Below are positions 42,158 through 53,201 of a stretch of DNA of 64,000 bases, piece after piece. Position 1 is the first letter of the stretch. Every line of letters starts with the position of its first letter. The stretch comes from Leyella stercorea. Its GTDB lineage: Bacteria > Bacteroidota > Bacteroidia > Bacteroidales > Bacteroidaceae. The stretch is from positions 43,349-107,348 of the forward strand of contig NZ_JADYUF010000004.1 of the NCBI RefSeq assembly GCF_021531655.1, read 5' to 3'. Both the position numbers and the translations under genes were made by a program. The notes beneath the pieces were generated by a model, which was given only the letters and a program-made list of their open reading frames with translations, did not search any database and had not been told where the DNA came from.

Positions 42158-43324
42158 GTGAAATCATCATGGAGTAAAAGGCTGTATATAGCAAGTGATA
42201 TACTACTTGCCATATATCTCGTCTTCGTTTTTACGTCGTTCGACCGAAAAAACGAATCAAAGACAATGTGCTCCAAGGTGAACATCGAGATTGCTGACGA
42301 TGCAACAAGTGGCTTCATTGACACTAAGGTGATAAAAAATCGATTACAGAAAGCCGGAGTCTATCCTATAGGCAAGCGCTTGAATACTGTAAATGCACGA
42401 GCCATAGAGGATATGTTGCGAACGAGTCCATTTGTCAAAACCGCCGAGTGCTACAAAACCGAAGGTGGAACAGTATACATATCTGTCACACAGCGTATGC
42501 CCGTCATACGCATAAAAGCCGACAACGGCGACGACTACTATGTCGACGACAACGATTGTATCATGCCACGTAGTAACTATACAAGCGATCTCATCATCGC
42601 CACTGGAAGCATAAGCAGACGATATGCAACAACATACCTGTCACCATTGGGCAAGACCATAATGCAGAACGACCTGTGGAAAAATTTGGTAGAACAGATC
42701 AACATCCTGCCCGACCAAAATGTGGAGATAGTACCGAGAATAGGCAACCATATAGTACTCATCGGTAAACTGCCAGAAAATATCGACCGCAAGAAGCGAG
42801 AGAAAGCAATAGCAGAATTCTTCAACCACAAAATGACACGCCTTGAGAAATTCTACCGCTACGGACTCTCTGAGGTGGGCTGGAACAAGTATTCGTATAT
42901 CAACATCGAATTTGACAACCAGATAATCTGCCGTAAAGGCAAAGCAGAGCAAGCCAGACATATAGCTGAGCCAACATCTGTTAAAACTGACGGACAGAAC
43001 GCTACAACAGCTACGCCCAACAGTCCTTCAGAAGCAACAACCGCAACTGACGGAACGTCAACGACAGAAAGCAACAATGCTACAAGTGCCGACAACAAGG
43101 CAAAAAACGATGCGAAAAAGAACGACTTATCGGTTAACAAGACAGCAAAAACAGAGAAAGCTGGCAAAAAGACCGATAATTCTACAGAAAAGAAAAAGAC
43201 TGGCAAGCAGGCTTCAAAAGTAAAGGTTGCCCCACAGACTACAAAAACAAAGGTCAAAAACAAACCTACTGTCTCAAAGACGGGAAAAGCGACCGAAAAC
43301 AAAAAGAAAAAGTCAAGTAATTAA
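42158..43324 (+). CDS. ftsQ: cell division protein FtsQ with long basic C-terminal tail
   Basis: 388 residues from a GTG at 42158, a less usual start chosen because the signal-anchor (KRLYIASDILLAIYLVFVF, about 8-26) begins right after it. A POTRA-like part and FtsQ beta domain follow up to about residue 258. Residues 261-388 are a low-complexity tail of Lys, Thr, Ala, Ser and Asn (for example KKTDNSTEKKKTGKQ). Normal FtsQ has no such tail. Position between murC and ftsA supports the call. Confidence 0.85.
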   Translation: MKSSWSKRLYIASDILLAIYLVFVFTSFDRKNESKTMCSKVNIEIADDATSGFIDTKVIKNRLQKAGVYPIGKRLNTVNARAIEDMLRTSPFVKTAECYKTEGGTVYISVTQRMPVIRIKADNGDDYYVDDNDCIMPRSNYTSDLIIATGSISRRYATTYLSPLGKTIMQNDLWKNLVEQINILPDQNVEIVPRIGNHIVLIGKLPENIDRKKREKAIAEFFNHKMTRLEKFYRYGLSEVGWNKYSYINIEFDNQIICRKGKAEQARHIAEPTSVKTDGQNATTATPNSPSEATTATDGTSTTESNNATSADNKAKNDAKKNDLSVNKTAKTEKAGKKTDNSTEKKKTGKQASKVKVAPQTTKTKVKNKPTVSKTGKATENKKKKSSN

Positions 43325-43345
43325 TTGTAATAATATAAATAACGT

Positions 43346-44779
43346 ATGGCAAAGGATTTTATAGTAGCTATTGAGCTCGGTTCATCTAAGATGACCGGCA
43401 TTGCAGGGAGAAAAAATCCCGATGGCAGCATTACTGTTCTTGCTGTTGCTTCAGAAGACTCCACCTCGTACATACGCAAAGGTGTTGTCTACAACATCGA
43501 CAAGACCGCACAAGGATTGAGCAACATTATCTCAAAACTCAAGAATACACTACAATCAGACATAACACAGGTATACGTAGGAATAGGTGGACAAAGCATA
43601 CGCAGTGTCAAGAATGTCATAATCAAAGACCTTCCGCTCGATGCAATAGTATCGCAAGATATGGTCAACGAGCTTATGGACGCCAACCGCAATATGACTT
43701 ATCCCGACTACGAGATACAGGATGCGATAACCGAGGAATACAAGGTTGATTCACAATATCAGAACGACCCTGTAGGTATCCAGGCCATACGTCTTGAGGG
43801 CAACTTCCTCAACATACTGTGGCGCCGCTCGTTCTATCGTAGCCTCAACAAGAGTTTCGACAATGCAGGAATTGCCATAGCTGAAACTTATCTTGCACCG
43901 GTGGTAATGGGCGAATACGTTCTTACTGAAGCCGAAAAGCGAGCAGGCTGTGTACTTGTCGATCTTGGTGCAGAAACGACAACCGTATCTATATACTATC
44001 GCGACAAGTTGCGCAACATTGCCGTAATTCCTCTTGGCAACAACAATATTACAAAGGATCTGGAATCGTTGCAGATGGACGAAGTAGAGGCAGAGACAAT
44101 GAAACGCAAATACGGTTCGGCATACACCGAAATCCAAGACATTGACCCCAATATGGTATGGTCGATTGATGGAAGCCGTTCGGTTAGCAGCCGTAAGTTT
44201 ATCGAAGTAGTAGAAGCGCGTATGCTCGAGATTATCGAGAATGTCCGCAATCTCATTCCGTCAGAATACATGGACAAGCTACTCGGTGGCATTGTGCTAA
44301 CTGGAGGTGGCTCTAATATGCGCAATATAGACAAGGCTTTCCGTAAAGCCATCAATATCGAAAAGATACGCATAGCCAAATCTGTAAACCTCAACATAAA
44401 CACCAAGGACTCAAAACCCACCATTGCCAACAACGGTACTATGAACACAATACTGAGTCTGATGGCCAAAGGCGACATGAATTGCGCAGGCAATGCCTTT
44501 AACAATTCACTGTTCAATGACGAACAGCTTGCACAAGCCCCTCAAGCAGCAACTACAGCCGCTCAGATTGCAGCCGAACAAGAAAAGGCAGCTGAGGAAG
44601 AACGCATACGCAAGGAAAAGGAAGCAGCCGAGGAAGAACGCAAACGCAAAGAGAAGGAAGCTGAAGAAGAGAGACTAGCTGCCGAGAAGAAGGAGAAGTC
44701 TGTCATGCATCGAATCTTCGGATCACTCAAGCAGTTCGGACGTTCGCTTGTTGAGCCAGAACCAGGTTCTAATGATTAA
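43346..44779 (+). CDS. ftsA: cell division protein FtsA
   Basis: 477 residues, actin-like ATPase that ties FtsZ to the membrane. Phosphate-1 loop IVAIELGSSKMTGIAG, CVLVDLGAETTTVSIYY, and GIVLTGGGSNMRNID. After about residue 395 comes a 41-residue charged stretch of Glu, Lys, Arg and Ala (410-450), likely a single helix or coiled coil. The final 27 residues contain an amphipathic helix (MHRIFGSLKQFGRSL), the usual membrane-targeting end. Confidence 0.94.
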   Translation: MAKDFIVAIELGSSKMTGIAGRKNPDGSITVLAVASEDSTSYIRKGVVYNIDKTAQGLSNIISKLKNTLQSDITQVYVGIGGQSIRSVKNVIIKDLPLDAIVSQDMVNELMDANRNMTYPDYEIQDAITEEYKVDSQYQNDPVGIQAIRLEGNFLNILWRRSFYRSLNKSFDNAGIAIAETYLAPVVMGEYVLTEAEKRAGCVLVDLGAETTTVSIYYRDKLRNIAVIPLGNNNITKDLESLQMDEVEAETMKRKYGSAYTEIQDIDPNMVWSIDGSRSVSSRKFIEVVEARMLEIIENVRNLIPSEYMDKLLGGIVLTGGGSNMRNIDKAFRKAINIEKIRIAKSVNLNINTKDSKPTIANNGTMNTILSLMAKGDMNCAGNAFNNSLFNDEQLAQAPQAATTAAQIAAEQEKAAEEERIRKEKEAAEEERKRKEKEAEEERLAAEKKEKSVMHRIFGSLKQFGRSLVEPEPGSND

Positions 44780-44802
44780 AACTTAAAAAACTGATAACAC
44801 AT

Positions 44803-46149
44803 ATGCCAGACAACAATATCAATCCGATGGTGGACTTCTGTACACCAGACAAAGAGACAAAAAACACTATCATCAAGGTGATAGGTGTAGGCGGCGGTGG
44901 CGGCAATGCCGTCAACCATATGTATCGTGAGGGCATACACGACGTGTCGTTTGTGCTCTGCAACACAGACAACCAGGCGCTCAACGATTCGCCCGTACCT
45001 GTACTCTTACAGCTCGGTACTGAAGGACTTGGAGCCGGCAACAAGCCAGCCAAGGCGCGTCAGGCAGCCGAGGAGAGCCTCGACTCAATCAAGCAGATGC
45101 TGAGCGACGGCACCAAGATGACATTCATCACAGCAGGTATGGGTGGAGGAACAGGTACAGGTGCTGCTCCAGTCATTGCCCGTGTCAGCAAGGAATTGGG
45201 CATCCTCACAGTAGGTATCGTCACTATTCCTTTCCGTTTTGAAGGCAAGCGTAAAATAGACCAGGCTCTTGACGGTGTCGAGGAAATGGCAAAGCACGTC
45301 GATGCATTGCTCGTTATCAATAACGAGCGTCTGCGCGAGATATACCCCGAACTTACCGTACTTGACGCATTCGGCAAAGCCGACGACACCCTTAGCGTTG
45401 CGGCCAAATCAATCGCCGAAATCATCACCAACCACGGACTCATCAACCTTGACTTCAACGATGTCAAGACCGTATTGAAGGATGGTGGCGTAGCCATTAT
45501 GTCTACAGGCTATGGCGAAGGCGAGAGCCGTGTGAAGCAAGCCATTGAAGATGCGCTCAACTCACCGTTGCTCAACGACAACGACGTGTTCAACGCCAAG
45601 AAGATTCTTCTCAGCATCAACTTCTGCAAAGACAGTAGTACTAGCGACAATGGCAACAACGGCTTGATGATGGAAGAAATGAACGAGGTGAACGACTTCA
45701 TGGAGCGTTTCGGTTCCGATTTCGAGATAAAGTGGGGTATTGGACTAGACCCCGACCTTGGCAAGAAGGTCAAGGTGACAATTCTCGCTACCGGTTTCGG
45801 CATCGAGAACGTCGACGGAATGAACATCCATATCAAGAAGCAGACACAGGACGACCTCGACCGTCAGGCCCGCGAGCAGGAACACGCTGACGATTTGGCA
45901 GTACGCCGTGGCAAGTACTATCCTGAAGACAAGAATCAAGTACTCACCAAGCGCCGTCCGCAAGTGTTTATCTTCCGTCCCGAAGACCTCGACAACGAGG
46001 AAGTAATACTCGCCGTTGAGAACACACCTACTTATAAGCGTACACAGCAAATGGTCAGGGAACTGCGCCGCCGTATTGTCGACGAAAGCGAGTCTACCAA
46101 GCCCAAGGAAGAAGACAACAACGTGAATGGTATAATATCATTCGCCTAA
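44803..46149 (+). CDS. ftsZ: cell division protein FtsZ
   Basis: 448 residues, tubulin-like GTPase forming the division ring. The nucleotide-binding VIGVGGGGGNAVNHM (27-41), the tubulin signature GMGGGTGTGAAPV (112-124) and NLDFNDVKTVL are clear. The C-terminal linker is charged, and the tail ends VNGIISFA, without the classic DIPxFL-type peptide seen in proteobacteria. Last gene of the dcw cluster. Confidence 0.96.
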   Translation: MPDNNINPMVDFCTPDKETKNTIIKVIGVGGGGGNAVNHMYREGIHDVSFVLCNTDNQALNDSPVPVLLQLGTEGLGAGNKPAKARQAAEESLDSIKQMLSDGTKMTFITAGMGGGTGTGAAPVIARVSKELGILTVGIVTIPFRFEGKRKIDQALDGVEEMAKHVDALLVINNERLREIYPELTVLDAFGKADDTLSVAAKSIAEIITNHGLINLDFNDVKTVLKDGGVAIMSTGYGEGESRVKQAIEDALNSPLLNDNDVFNAKKILLSINFCKDSSTSDNGNNGLMMEEMNEVNDFMERFGSDFEIKWGIGLDPDLGKKVKVTILATGFGIENVDGMNIHIKKQTQDDLDRQAREQEHADDLAVRRGKYYPEDKNQVLTKRRPQVFIFRPEDLDNEEVILAVENTPTYKRTQQMVRELRRRIVDESESTKPKEEDNNVNGIISFA

Positions 46150-46212
46150 CAGGGCAACTTCAAGGCGACACATCTGCAATAGAATGACACATTCTACACC
46201 GTCAGTATCTAA

Positions 46213-46938
46213 TCAGCAGAACAGCTCTTTCAGCACTGGCAGCGACTTCATATCAGGAAAGTCGGGCAGGTGTAGCCTATAATAATAAAGTATAACATCC
46301 ACAATGCGGTTGCGTTCGCTGCGAGTCAGCGATAGCAGCCGCATTGTTGTATAGTTGAGTCGCATAAGAAGCTGAATCATCCCCGCCTCATCGGGCTTAA
46401 GAAAGTCACCATGTGCCGGAGCATACGGCATGAAGCATCCGCCACGCAAGTCGAAGTAAGGGCAATCCTGTTGGTCATCGGTATTAGGGAAGAAACCCAC
46501 AAACCGCGTCATGTGCAACATGAAGACAATATGGAAGTTAGCAAAACCACTCACACAGGTGTCAAGCCACATCACACTATTCTCCACAAACAAAAACAGT
46601 TCACGATTCTGCTGCTCCGAACGAGTAGCATAAGTAACAAACTCTGCCATAAACAGAGCTATGCCGAGTTTATGAGCATCAAACGGAATAGAACTAAAGG
46701 GCCATATAATTGAAGCATTCTTCAATCGCTGCAACTTCTGGCTTTGTCTATAGTCGAATTCCACGTCAAGAATAGTAAGCGGCTGAAACAATTGCTTGCT
46801 GATACCCGACCGGGACGACCTTGGAATACGCTGCATAAAAGACACACGCCCCACGTCTTCTGTGAGCAGGTCGACGATAATCTGTGACTCGCCGTATTTC
46901 AACGAGTTAAGTACGATAGCCTTGGTTTTTACATGCAT
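46213..46938 (-). CDS. recO: DNA repair protein RecO
   Basis: 241 residues. The N-terminal OB fold (TKAIVLNSLKYGESQIIVDLLT) and helical C-terminal domain with FVGFFPNTDDQQDCPYFDL fit RecO. It loads RecA on SSB-coated DNA together with RecR. Only two of the zinc-site cysteines common in other phyla are seen near the middle. Convergent with ftsZ (63 bp between stops). Confidence 0.88.
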   Translation of the reverse strand: MHVKTKAIVLNSLKYGESQIIVDLLTEDVGRVSFMQRIPRSSRSGISKQLFQPLTILDVEFDYRQSQKLQRLKNASIIWPFSSIPFDAHKLGIALFMAEFVTYATRSEQQNRELFLFVENSVMWLDTCVSGFANFHIVFMLHMTRFVGFFPNTDDQQDCPYFDLRGGCFMPYAPAHGDFLKPDEAGMIQLLMRLNYTTMRLLSLTRSERNRIVDVILYYYRLHLPDFPDMKSLPVLKELFC

Positions 46939-47013
46939 TTTCCTCTACTTTTAGTAATTTAATGGCAAAATTACTGAAAAAAGAGCCGTTTTAATAAAAA
47001 AAACCAAGGAAAA

Positions 47014-47045
47014 TTTGTCCGTATTAAAATAAAGTCGTACCTTTG
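47014..47045 (+). promoter_or_regulatory. Bacteroidetes promoter of tRNA-Glu and rpsT
   Basis: TTTG at 47014-47017, 20 nt, TACCTTTG at 47038-47045; 23 bp before the tRNA. Confidence 0.8.
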
Positions 47046-47068
47046 CATCCGCAAAAATAAAGCACTTT

Positions 47069-47140
47069 GGTCCCTTCGTCTATCGGTTAGGACGAGAGAT
47101 TTTCATTCTCTAAAGAGGAGTTCGACTCTCCTAGGGACTA
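47069..47140 (+). tRNA. tRNA-Glu (UUC)
   Basis: GGTCCCTTCGTCTATCGGTT start, anticodon loop TTTTCAT giving UUC, T-loop AGTTCGACT, acceptor end AGGGACT plus A. No encoded CCA. 72 nt, 32 bp before rpsT. Confidence 0.95.
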
Positions 47141-47172
47141 CAATAAAAATAAAAAAGAAGAAACATAACAAG

Positions 47173-47427
47173 ATGGCAAACCACAAATCATCACTTAAGA
47201 GAATCCGTCAGGACAAGGCTAAGGCTTTGCACAACAGATACTACGCCAAGACAATGCGTAACGCTGTTCGTAAGCTTCGTGCTATGACGGACAAGGAAGA
47301 AGCTGTCAAGCTCTATCCTACCGTTCAGAAAATGCTGGACAAGTTGGCAAAGACTAACATTATCCACAAGAACAAGGCTGCAAACTTGAAGTCAAGCTTG
47401 TGTCTGCATATCAGCAAGCTCGCCTAA
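47173..47427 (+). CDS. rpsT: 30S ribosomal protein S20
   Basis: 84 residues, very rich in Lys and Arg, all-helical ([30 protein letters not shown]). Normal S20 length. It likely shares the tRNA-Glu promoter and is closed by a strong terminator. Confidence 0.96.
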   Translation: MANHKSSLKRIRQDKAKALHNRYYAKTMRNAVRKLRAMTDKEEAVKLYPTVQKMLDKLAKTNIIHKNKAANLKSSLCLHISKLA

Positions 47428-47450
47428 GTAGTTTGTTGGCAACCCATACT

Positions 47451-47487
47451 GAGGTCATGATCCTTTCGGATTATGACCTCTTTTTTT
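47451..47487 (+). terminator. rho-independent terminator of rpsT
   Basis: GAGGTCATGATCC and GGATTATGACCTC pair with one G-T wobble around a TTTC loop, followed by seven T. Confidence 0.9.
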
Positions 47488-47551
47488 GTTCATTCACCTA
47501 CCTACGCTGCCCATTCAACGTTCCTTTTTAGACGTTTTTTAATACTCAAAA

Positions 47552-47583
47552 TTTCCCTAACTCGCATAATTTTAGTACTTTTG
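47552..47583 (+). promoter_or_regulatory. promoter of gyrB
   Basis: TTTC at 47552-47555, 20 nt, TACTTTTG at 47576-47583; 24 bp before the ATG at 47608. Confidence 0.65.
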
Positions 47584-47586
47584 TAA

Positions 47587-49581
<1,995 letters not shown>

Positions 49582-49594
49582 TGTTTGTATAAGT

Positions 49595-49707
49595 TGAGAG
49601 TTGAAAATTGAAAGTTGAAAGTTATGATATGCATTGACTGTAATGCATTAATATTTGACGTTTATCGTCAGTAATCATAACTCTCAACTCTCAATTTTCA
49701 ACTCTCA
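49595..49707. repeat. 34-bp inverted repeat of CTCTCAA-type words, copy 2
   Basis: Arms 49595-49628 and 49674-49707 pair at 32 of 34 positions and share sequence and outer end (GTTATGAT / ATCATAAC) with the copy at 28276-28393; the loop is 45 nt. More CAACTCTCAA words follow to 49763. The gap 49582-49773 holds nothing else. Confidence 0.85.
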
Positions 49708-49773
49708 TTTTTCTTTCAACTCTCAACTTCAACTCTCAACTCTCAATTTTCAACTCTCAACTCCCCCCACTCC

Positions 49774-50712
49774 ATGCGCCTACTCCATACATTCATTCTT
49801 CTTCTGTTATCTCTTACAGCTGCCCATGCACAGCAGTTCGGCACAGAGTGGATGACATCGCCATCATCTACAGACTCGTCGTGTGTATGGTTTCGTCGCA
49901 CATTCATTGCCCGTAATCCTCCAAAACACGCCTCTGTGTGCGTTGCATCCGACTCACGCTTCATTCTTTATGTCAACAGTCGCAACGTGTCTACAGCACT
50001 TTATATGCCCCGCCACGTCGATACAGACCATCCTACCGTGTCCTTTACATTCGATGTGACACGATTTCTTCGTACCGACTCCAATACTATAGCCCTGCTT
50101 CTTGCTCCCACAGCCACTATGCGTGCGCCAAAACTCTCAGTATGTTTCTTCGGGAAATACAGCAACAATATTCCGTTTGCTTCGTGCGATGTTGACGGAT
50201 GGACATACTGCGCAGCCTCAACGCGCCTAACAACCGATGGCGAACTAACAGACAAGAGCCTCCAGTCTGCATCATTTCCATTCCACAGAGATATAATCAC
50301 GCCAATGTGGCAACCGGTCACAGCAACAGAAACAAGCCGTTACAGCGTAAATAAAGACTACGGGACAACTGCCGAAAGCTTATATGGCTATAACTACATA
50401 TTATATAATGTATTGAGCGACGATGCCGTACGTGTGCGCCAGATACTCAGTCCGCGCTTCTTCGACCGCACCGACCGTTCCATCACCTACGACTTCTCAC
50501 CCGGTTTCTACGGCTTTGTGCGTGTCACGTTGCGTGGTTGCCAACGTGGCGAGCATATATATATTAATGGTATGGAGTATATATGTAGCGGCGAAATGGA
50601 CGAACAGGCTTATTGTCGTTTTACCGCCCAATACATGCGTCGCATTACAATAACCGGCGACCGCCACTTCAATCCCGAACAAGTGCAGGAAGCAGAAGCC
50701 GTATGCCAATAA
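49774..50712 (+). CDS. secreted protein with rhamnosidase N-domain-like beta-sandwich
   Basis: 312 residues. Signal peptide MRLLHTFILLLLSLTAAHA then QQFGTEWM. Residues 38-115 (VWFRRTFIARN, SDSRFILYVNSRNVS, FTFDVTRFLRTDSNTIALLL) resemble the accessory beta-sandwich found before the catalytic barrel of GH78 alpha-L-rhamnosidases. The C-terminal part (FSPGFYGFVRVTLRGCQRG, YICSGEMDEQAY) also resembles such domains. No catalytic barrel is present, so it is either a stand-alone glycan-binding protein or the left part of a lost enzyme. Nothing nearby shares a clear function. Confidence 0.6.
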   Translation: MRLLHTFILLLLSLTAAHAQQFGTEWMTSPSSTDSSCVWFRRTFIARNPPKHASVCVASDSRFILYVNSRNVSTALYMPRHVDTDHPTVSFTFDVTRFLRTDSNTIALLLAPTATMRAPKLSVCFFGKYSNNIPFASCDVDGWTYCAASTRLTTDGELTDKSLQSASFPFHRDIITPMWQPVTATETSRYSVNKDYGTTAESLYGYNYILYNVLSDDAVRVRQILSPRFFDRTDRSITYDFSPGFYGFVRVTLRGCQRGEHIYINGMEYICSGEMDEQAYCRFTAQYMRRITITGDRHFNPEQVQEAEAVCQ

Positions 50713-50780
50713 AGTTACGTGTCCCTTTACAATCGTAACACTAATATCATGGACGTGATATAAAGCAGTGTTGCGTGTCT

Positions 50781-50852
50781 TGAAACAGTCGTATCATGCC
50801 ATGAAACGACCGTATCATGCCTTGAAACGATCGTATCATGGCATGATACGAC
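50781..50852. repeat. 21-nt periodic array ending in a palindrome
   Basis: TGAAAC starts at 50781, 50802 and 50823; CGTATCATG starts at 50790, 50811 and 50832: period exactly 21 nt. The last unit turns into the palindrome CGTATCATGGCATGATACG (50832-50850). It lies in the convergent gap between the orphan secreted protein and the utilization locus; nothing else is seen in 50713-50994. Confidence 0.85.
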
Positions 50853-50994
50853 GCTTTTACTGGATGCTAATATGCCAGATAAACAAAAAGCGTATCCCGA
50901 CATCACTGCCCGGATACGCCCAAAAAAATTTACAATCTTATCTAACTATAAACCTTTGTCATAGTCCTAGTTCTGTATATACCTTGCTTTTTTA

Positions 50995-51972
50995 TTATTC
51001 GGCATATACACGTAATTGAGTCATATAGATGTAACCCCAAGCGCTGAACCATTTGTTCAGTCTGAGATACAGATAGCGCGACTTGGGCTTACCAAGCAGG
51101 TTGATAATCTGCGTTGTTCCAGTTACATCAAGAGTACCAATTTCATTCCACTCATCGCCATCAGCACACATCACTGTTACGTTGCTGCTGTTATAGCCTG
51201 AATACATATAATCAGTTTGTATTGCAGTAACGGTTCTCTCCTCGCCAAGGTCAATCTGTATACCCTTCTCGTTGTCGCCATAGAACATTACATACGAGTC
51301 TGATTTACCGTCTACCAAGCTCTTCGGATCAGTATACCATTTTGCTCCGCTCACAGTCAGAGCCTCAGCAGTCAGTGGCACCTGAACGCTGCCAGTCGGC
51401 ACATTGCCCATTATTACATAACGCTTCTTGTCCTTGACTACACTAAAGTCGAGCTGCTTCATTTTCGGATTGGTTGCCACTAGAGTGTTTGGTGTATCCG
51501 TTATGACTTTGTCTATCTTGATACATCCTTTCTCCGTTAATTTTCCTTCAATGCCAGCCAGAGGCGACAGGTCGTCAAGCACCATACGGATAGTGTCCGA
51601 AGAAGTCTGTCCTGCTTTGATAGTCAGCATGTTCGAAGCGAGCTGATTGCCTTCGCGGTCAATAAATTTATAGCTTGTAGACGGCAGATTGTCGCTACCC
51701 TCAACGCCTACCTCCACACTGATATCATGATTGGAAGTCTTCTGTATCTTTGCAGAGAATTCCATATCAACATTGCCCGACAGTTCGAGCGGAGTATGCA
51801 CCAAAGAGAACTCCTTGCTGTCCGACTCAAGGAAGTCGGTACGCTGCAGATATACATATGTGGCTGTCCACTCGTCCTGCTCTACGTTGTCGTCGTCGCT
51901 ACATGCGGTGAACATACCCAGTGACAGCAATGCAGCTGCCACGGGTATATAATTCTTTATGTGTTTAAACAT
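50995..51972 (-). CDS. DUF1735 surface lipoprotein with C-terminal F5/8-type C domain
   Basis: 325 residues. Lipobox FTACSDDD, the acidic run that exports lipoproteins to the surface in Bacteroidetes. Residues 35-150 match DUF1735 (BT_3987-like N-domain), and residues 190-325 look like a discoidin/F5-8C carbohydrate-binding domain (KSLVDGKSDSYVMFYGDNEKG, IQIDLGEERTVTAIQ, YLYLRLNKW). Likely a surface glycan-binding protein of this locus. Last gene of the minus-strand operon. Confidence 0.85.
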   Translation of the reverse strand: MFKHIKNYIPVAAALLSLGMFTACSDDDNVEQDEWTATYVYLQRTDFLESDSKEFSLVHTPLELSGNVDMEFSAKIQKTSNHDISVEVGVEGSDNLPSTSYKFIDREGNQLASNMLTIKAGQTSSDTIRMVLDDLSPLAGIEGKLTEKGCIKIDKVITDTPNTLVATNPKMKQLDFSVVKDKKRYVIMGNVPTGSVQVPLTAEALTVSGAKWYTDPKSLVDGKSDSYVMFYGDNEKGIQIDLGEERTVTAIQTDYMYSGYNSSNVTVMCADGDEWNEIGTLDVTGTTQIINLLGKPKSRYLYLRLNKWFSAWGYIYMTQLRVYAE

Positions 51973-52006
51973 AACTTGTTTCTTTTAATGTTGAATCTAA
52001 TGTTCA

Positions 52007-53179
52007 TTACTGCCATGGAGTGCTTTCGTCGGTAGACTTCACACCCTCAACCCATTTCGGAGTATAGCTGTACTCACTTGTCAGTGTATGTCCCTTACCA
52101 GTACAATCAGCAAATGTATTGCCCGTACCGTCATTCATGCGCCAATAAGCCTCAAGTCCCTTCGACTTTGCACTCACTGTAGCCATATTGTTCTGTATCT
52201 GAGCCTCAGTACGGCATACCGACCATACACGTGCCTCAGCCATCAGAATCTTACAGCTGCCCCAGAAGCTACTTGACTCATCGCCTCTTGTAAACCATTC
52301 GAACATCTGGAATGTAGTAGGTCCTGCAGGGATGTCCTTCACACCAGCAAATGCGCCATTGATATAGAGCTTGTACTGCGATCCGTCGCATGTCAGTGCC
52401 AGATGCTGCCACTTGTTAGGTACAAACGAGAACGACGGATTCATATACAGACGGTTGCGTCCTACAATCTGCACAAGCGAGTGTGCCTTATGGTCGTTAT
52501 TGTCTCTCTGTGGGTCCTCAAAACGCAGCAATACAAAGTTGAAGTTGTCGCCACGGTTTACAAATACCGCACGGTCGCGGTTGTACATGTTCTCAACCTG
52601 GAACTTCACCTCAATAGTATACTCACTATAAGTTTCAGGTCCCTTAGGCATTTCAGATCTCAACATTGGAGCACCATAGAACTGTGGCAAAGTTGAAGTT
52701 GTGATAGCCTCAGTAGTGATAACAAAAGCACTGGTCTGCGGCATAGCCGGCACTGCACCGTCCTCGCTAACAAGACGCAACGGCAAAGCGAATATCTCGC
52801 CAATCATATCCTCTGTGAGAGGCTTGATGTTTATCTTCACTGGGTCGGCTGTATATTCGCCCTTCTTGATGATTATCTCGTTAGGTATCTCATACTGTCC
52901 TTCAGGCAAAGTCACAAAACCCGTACTCTGCTTCTCGTTATACTCTTCCAGCACCTTCTCGTCTACCTCAAGTCGGAACTTACAGTCCTTAGGCGCGGCA
53001 CTTGACAGACATGGTGTTATTTCTGTAGAACCACCCTCGTCTGTGATAATCACCTTTGCGCTCTTAGCCGAAAGGCTTTCATTTATATATGCACCGTTTT
53101 CGATTATCTTATAATCGGCATCGTTACACGCAGTGAGCGTGGCCACGGTGGCTATTAATGTCAATAATATCTTTTTCAT
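52007..53179 (-). CDS. DUF1735 surface lipoprotein with LamG/concanavalin-like domain
   Basis: 390 residues. Lipobox LTACND (Cys18). DUF1735 at about 35-150 (GGSTEITPCLSSAAPKD, GQYEIPNEIIIKKGEYTAD). The C-terminal half is a LamG-type jelly roll (YTIEVKFQVENM, NKWQHLALTCDGSQYKLYI, EARVWSVCRTEAQIQNNM, YWRMNDGTGNTF). Such proteins beside GH18 in Bacteroides bind N-glycans; that role is inferred here. 34 bp before the next gene, 22 bp after the GH18 gene. Confidence 0.87.
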   Translation of the reverse strand: MKKILLTLIATVATLTACNDADYKIIENGAYINESLSAKSAKVIITDEGGSTEITPCLSSAAPKDCKFRLEVDEKVLEEYNEKQSTGFVTLPEGQYEIPNEIIIKKGEYTADPVKINIKPLTEDMIGEIFALPLRLVSEDGAVPAMPQTSAFVITTEAITTSTLPQFYGAPMLRSEMPKGPETYSEYTIEVKFQVENMYNRDRAVFVNRGDNFNFVLLRFEDPQRDNNDHKAHSLVQIVGRNRLYMNPSFSFVPNKWQHLALTCDGSQYKLYINGAFAGVKDIPAGPTTFQMFEWFTRGDESSSFWGSCKILMAEARVWSVCRTEAQIQNNMATVSAKSKGLEAYWRMNDGTGNTFADCTGKGHTLTSEYSYTPKWVEGVKSTDESTPWQ

Positions 53180-53201
53180 CTCTTTTTTGTATTAGGTCAT
53201 A

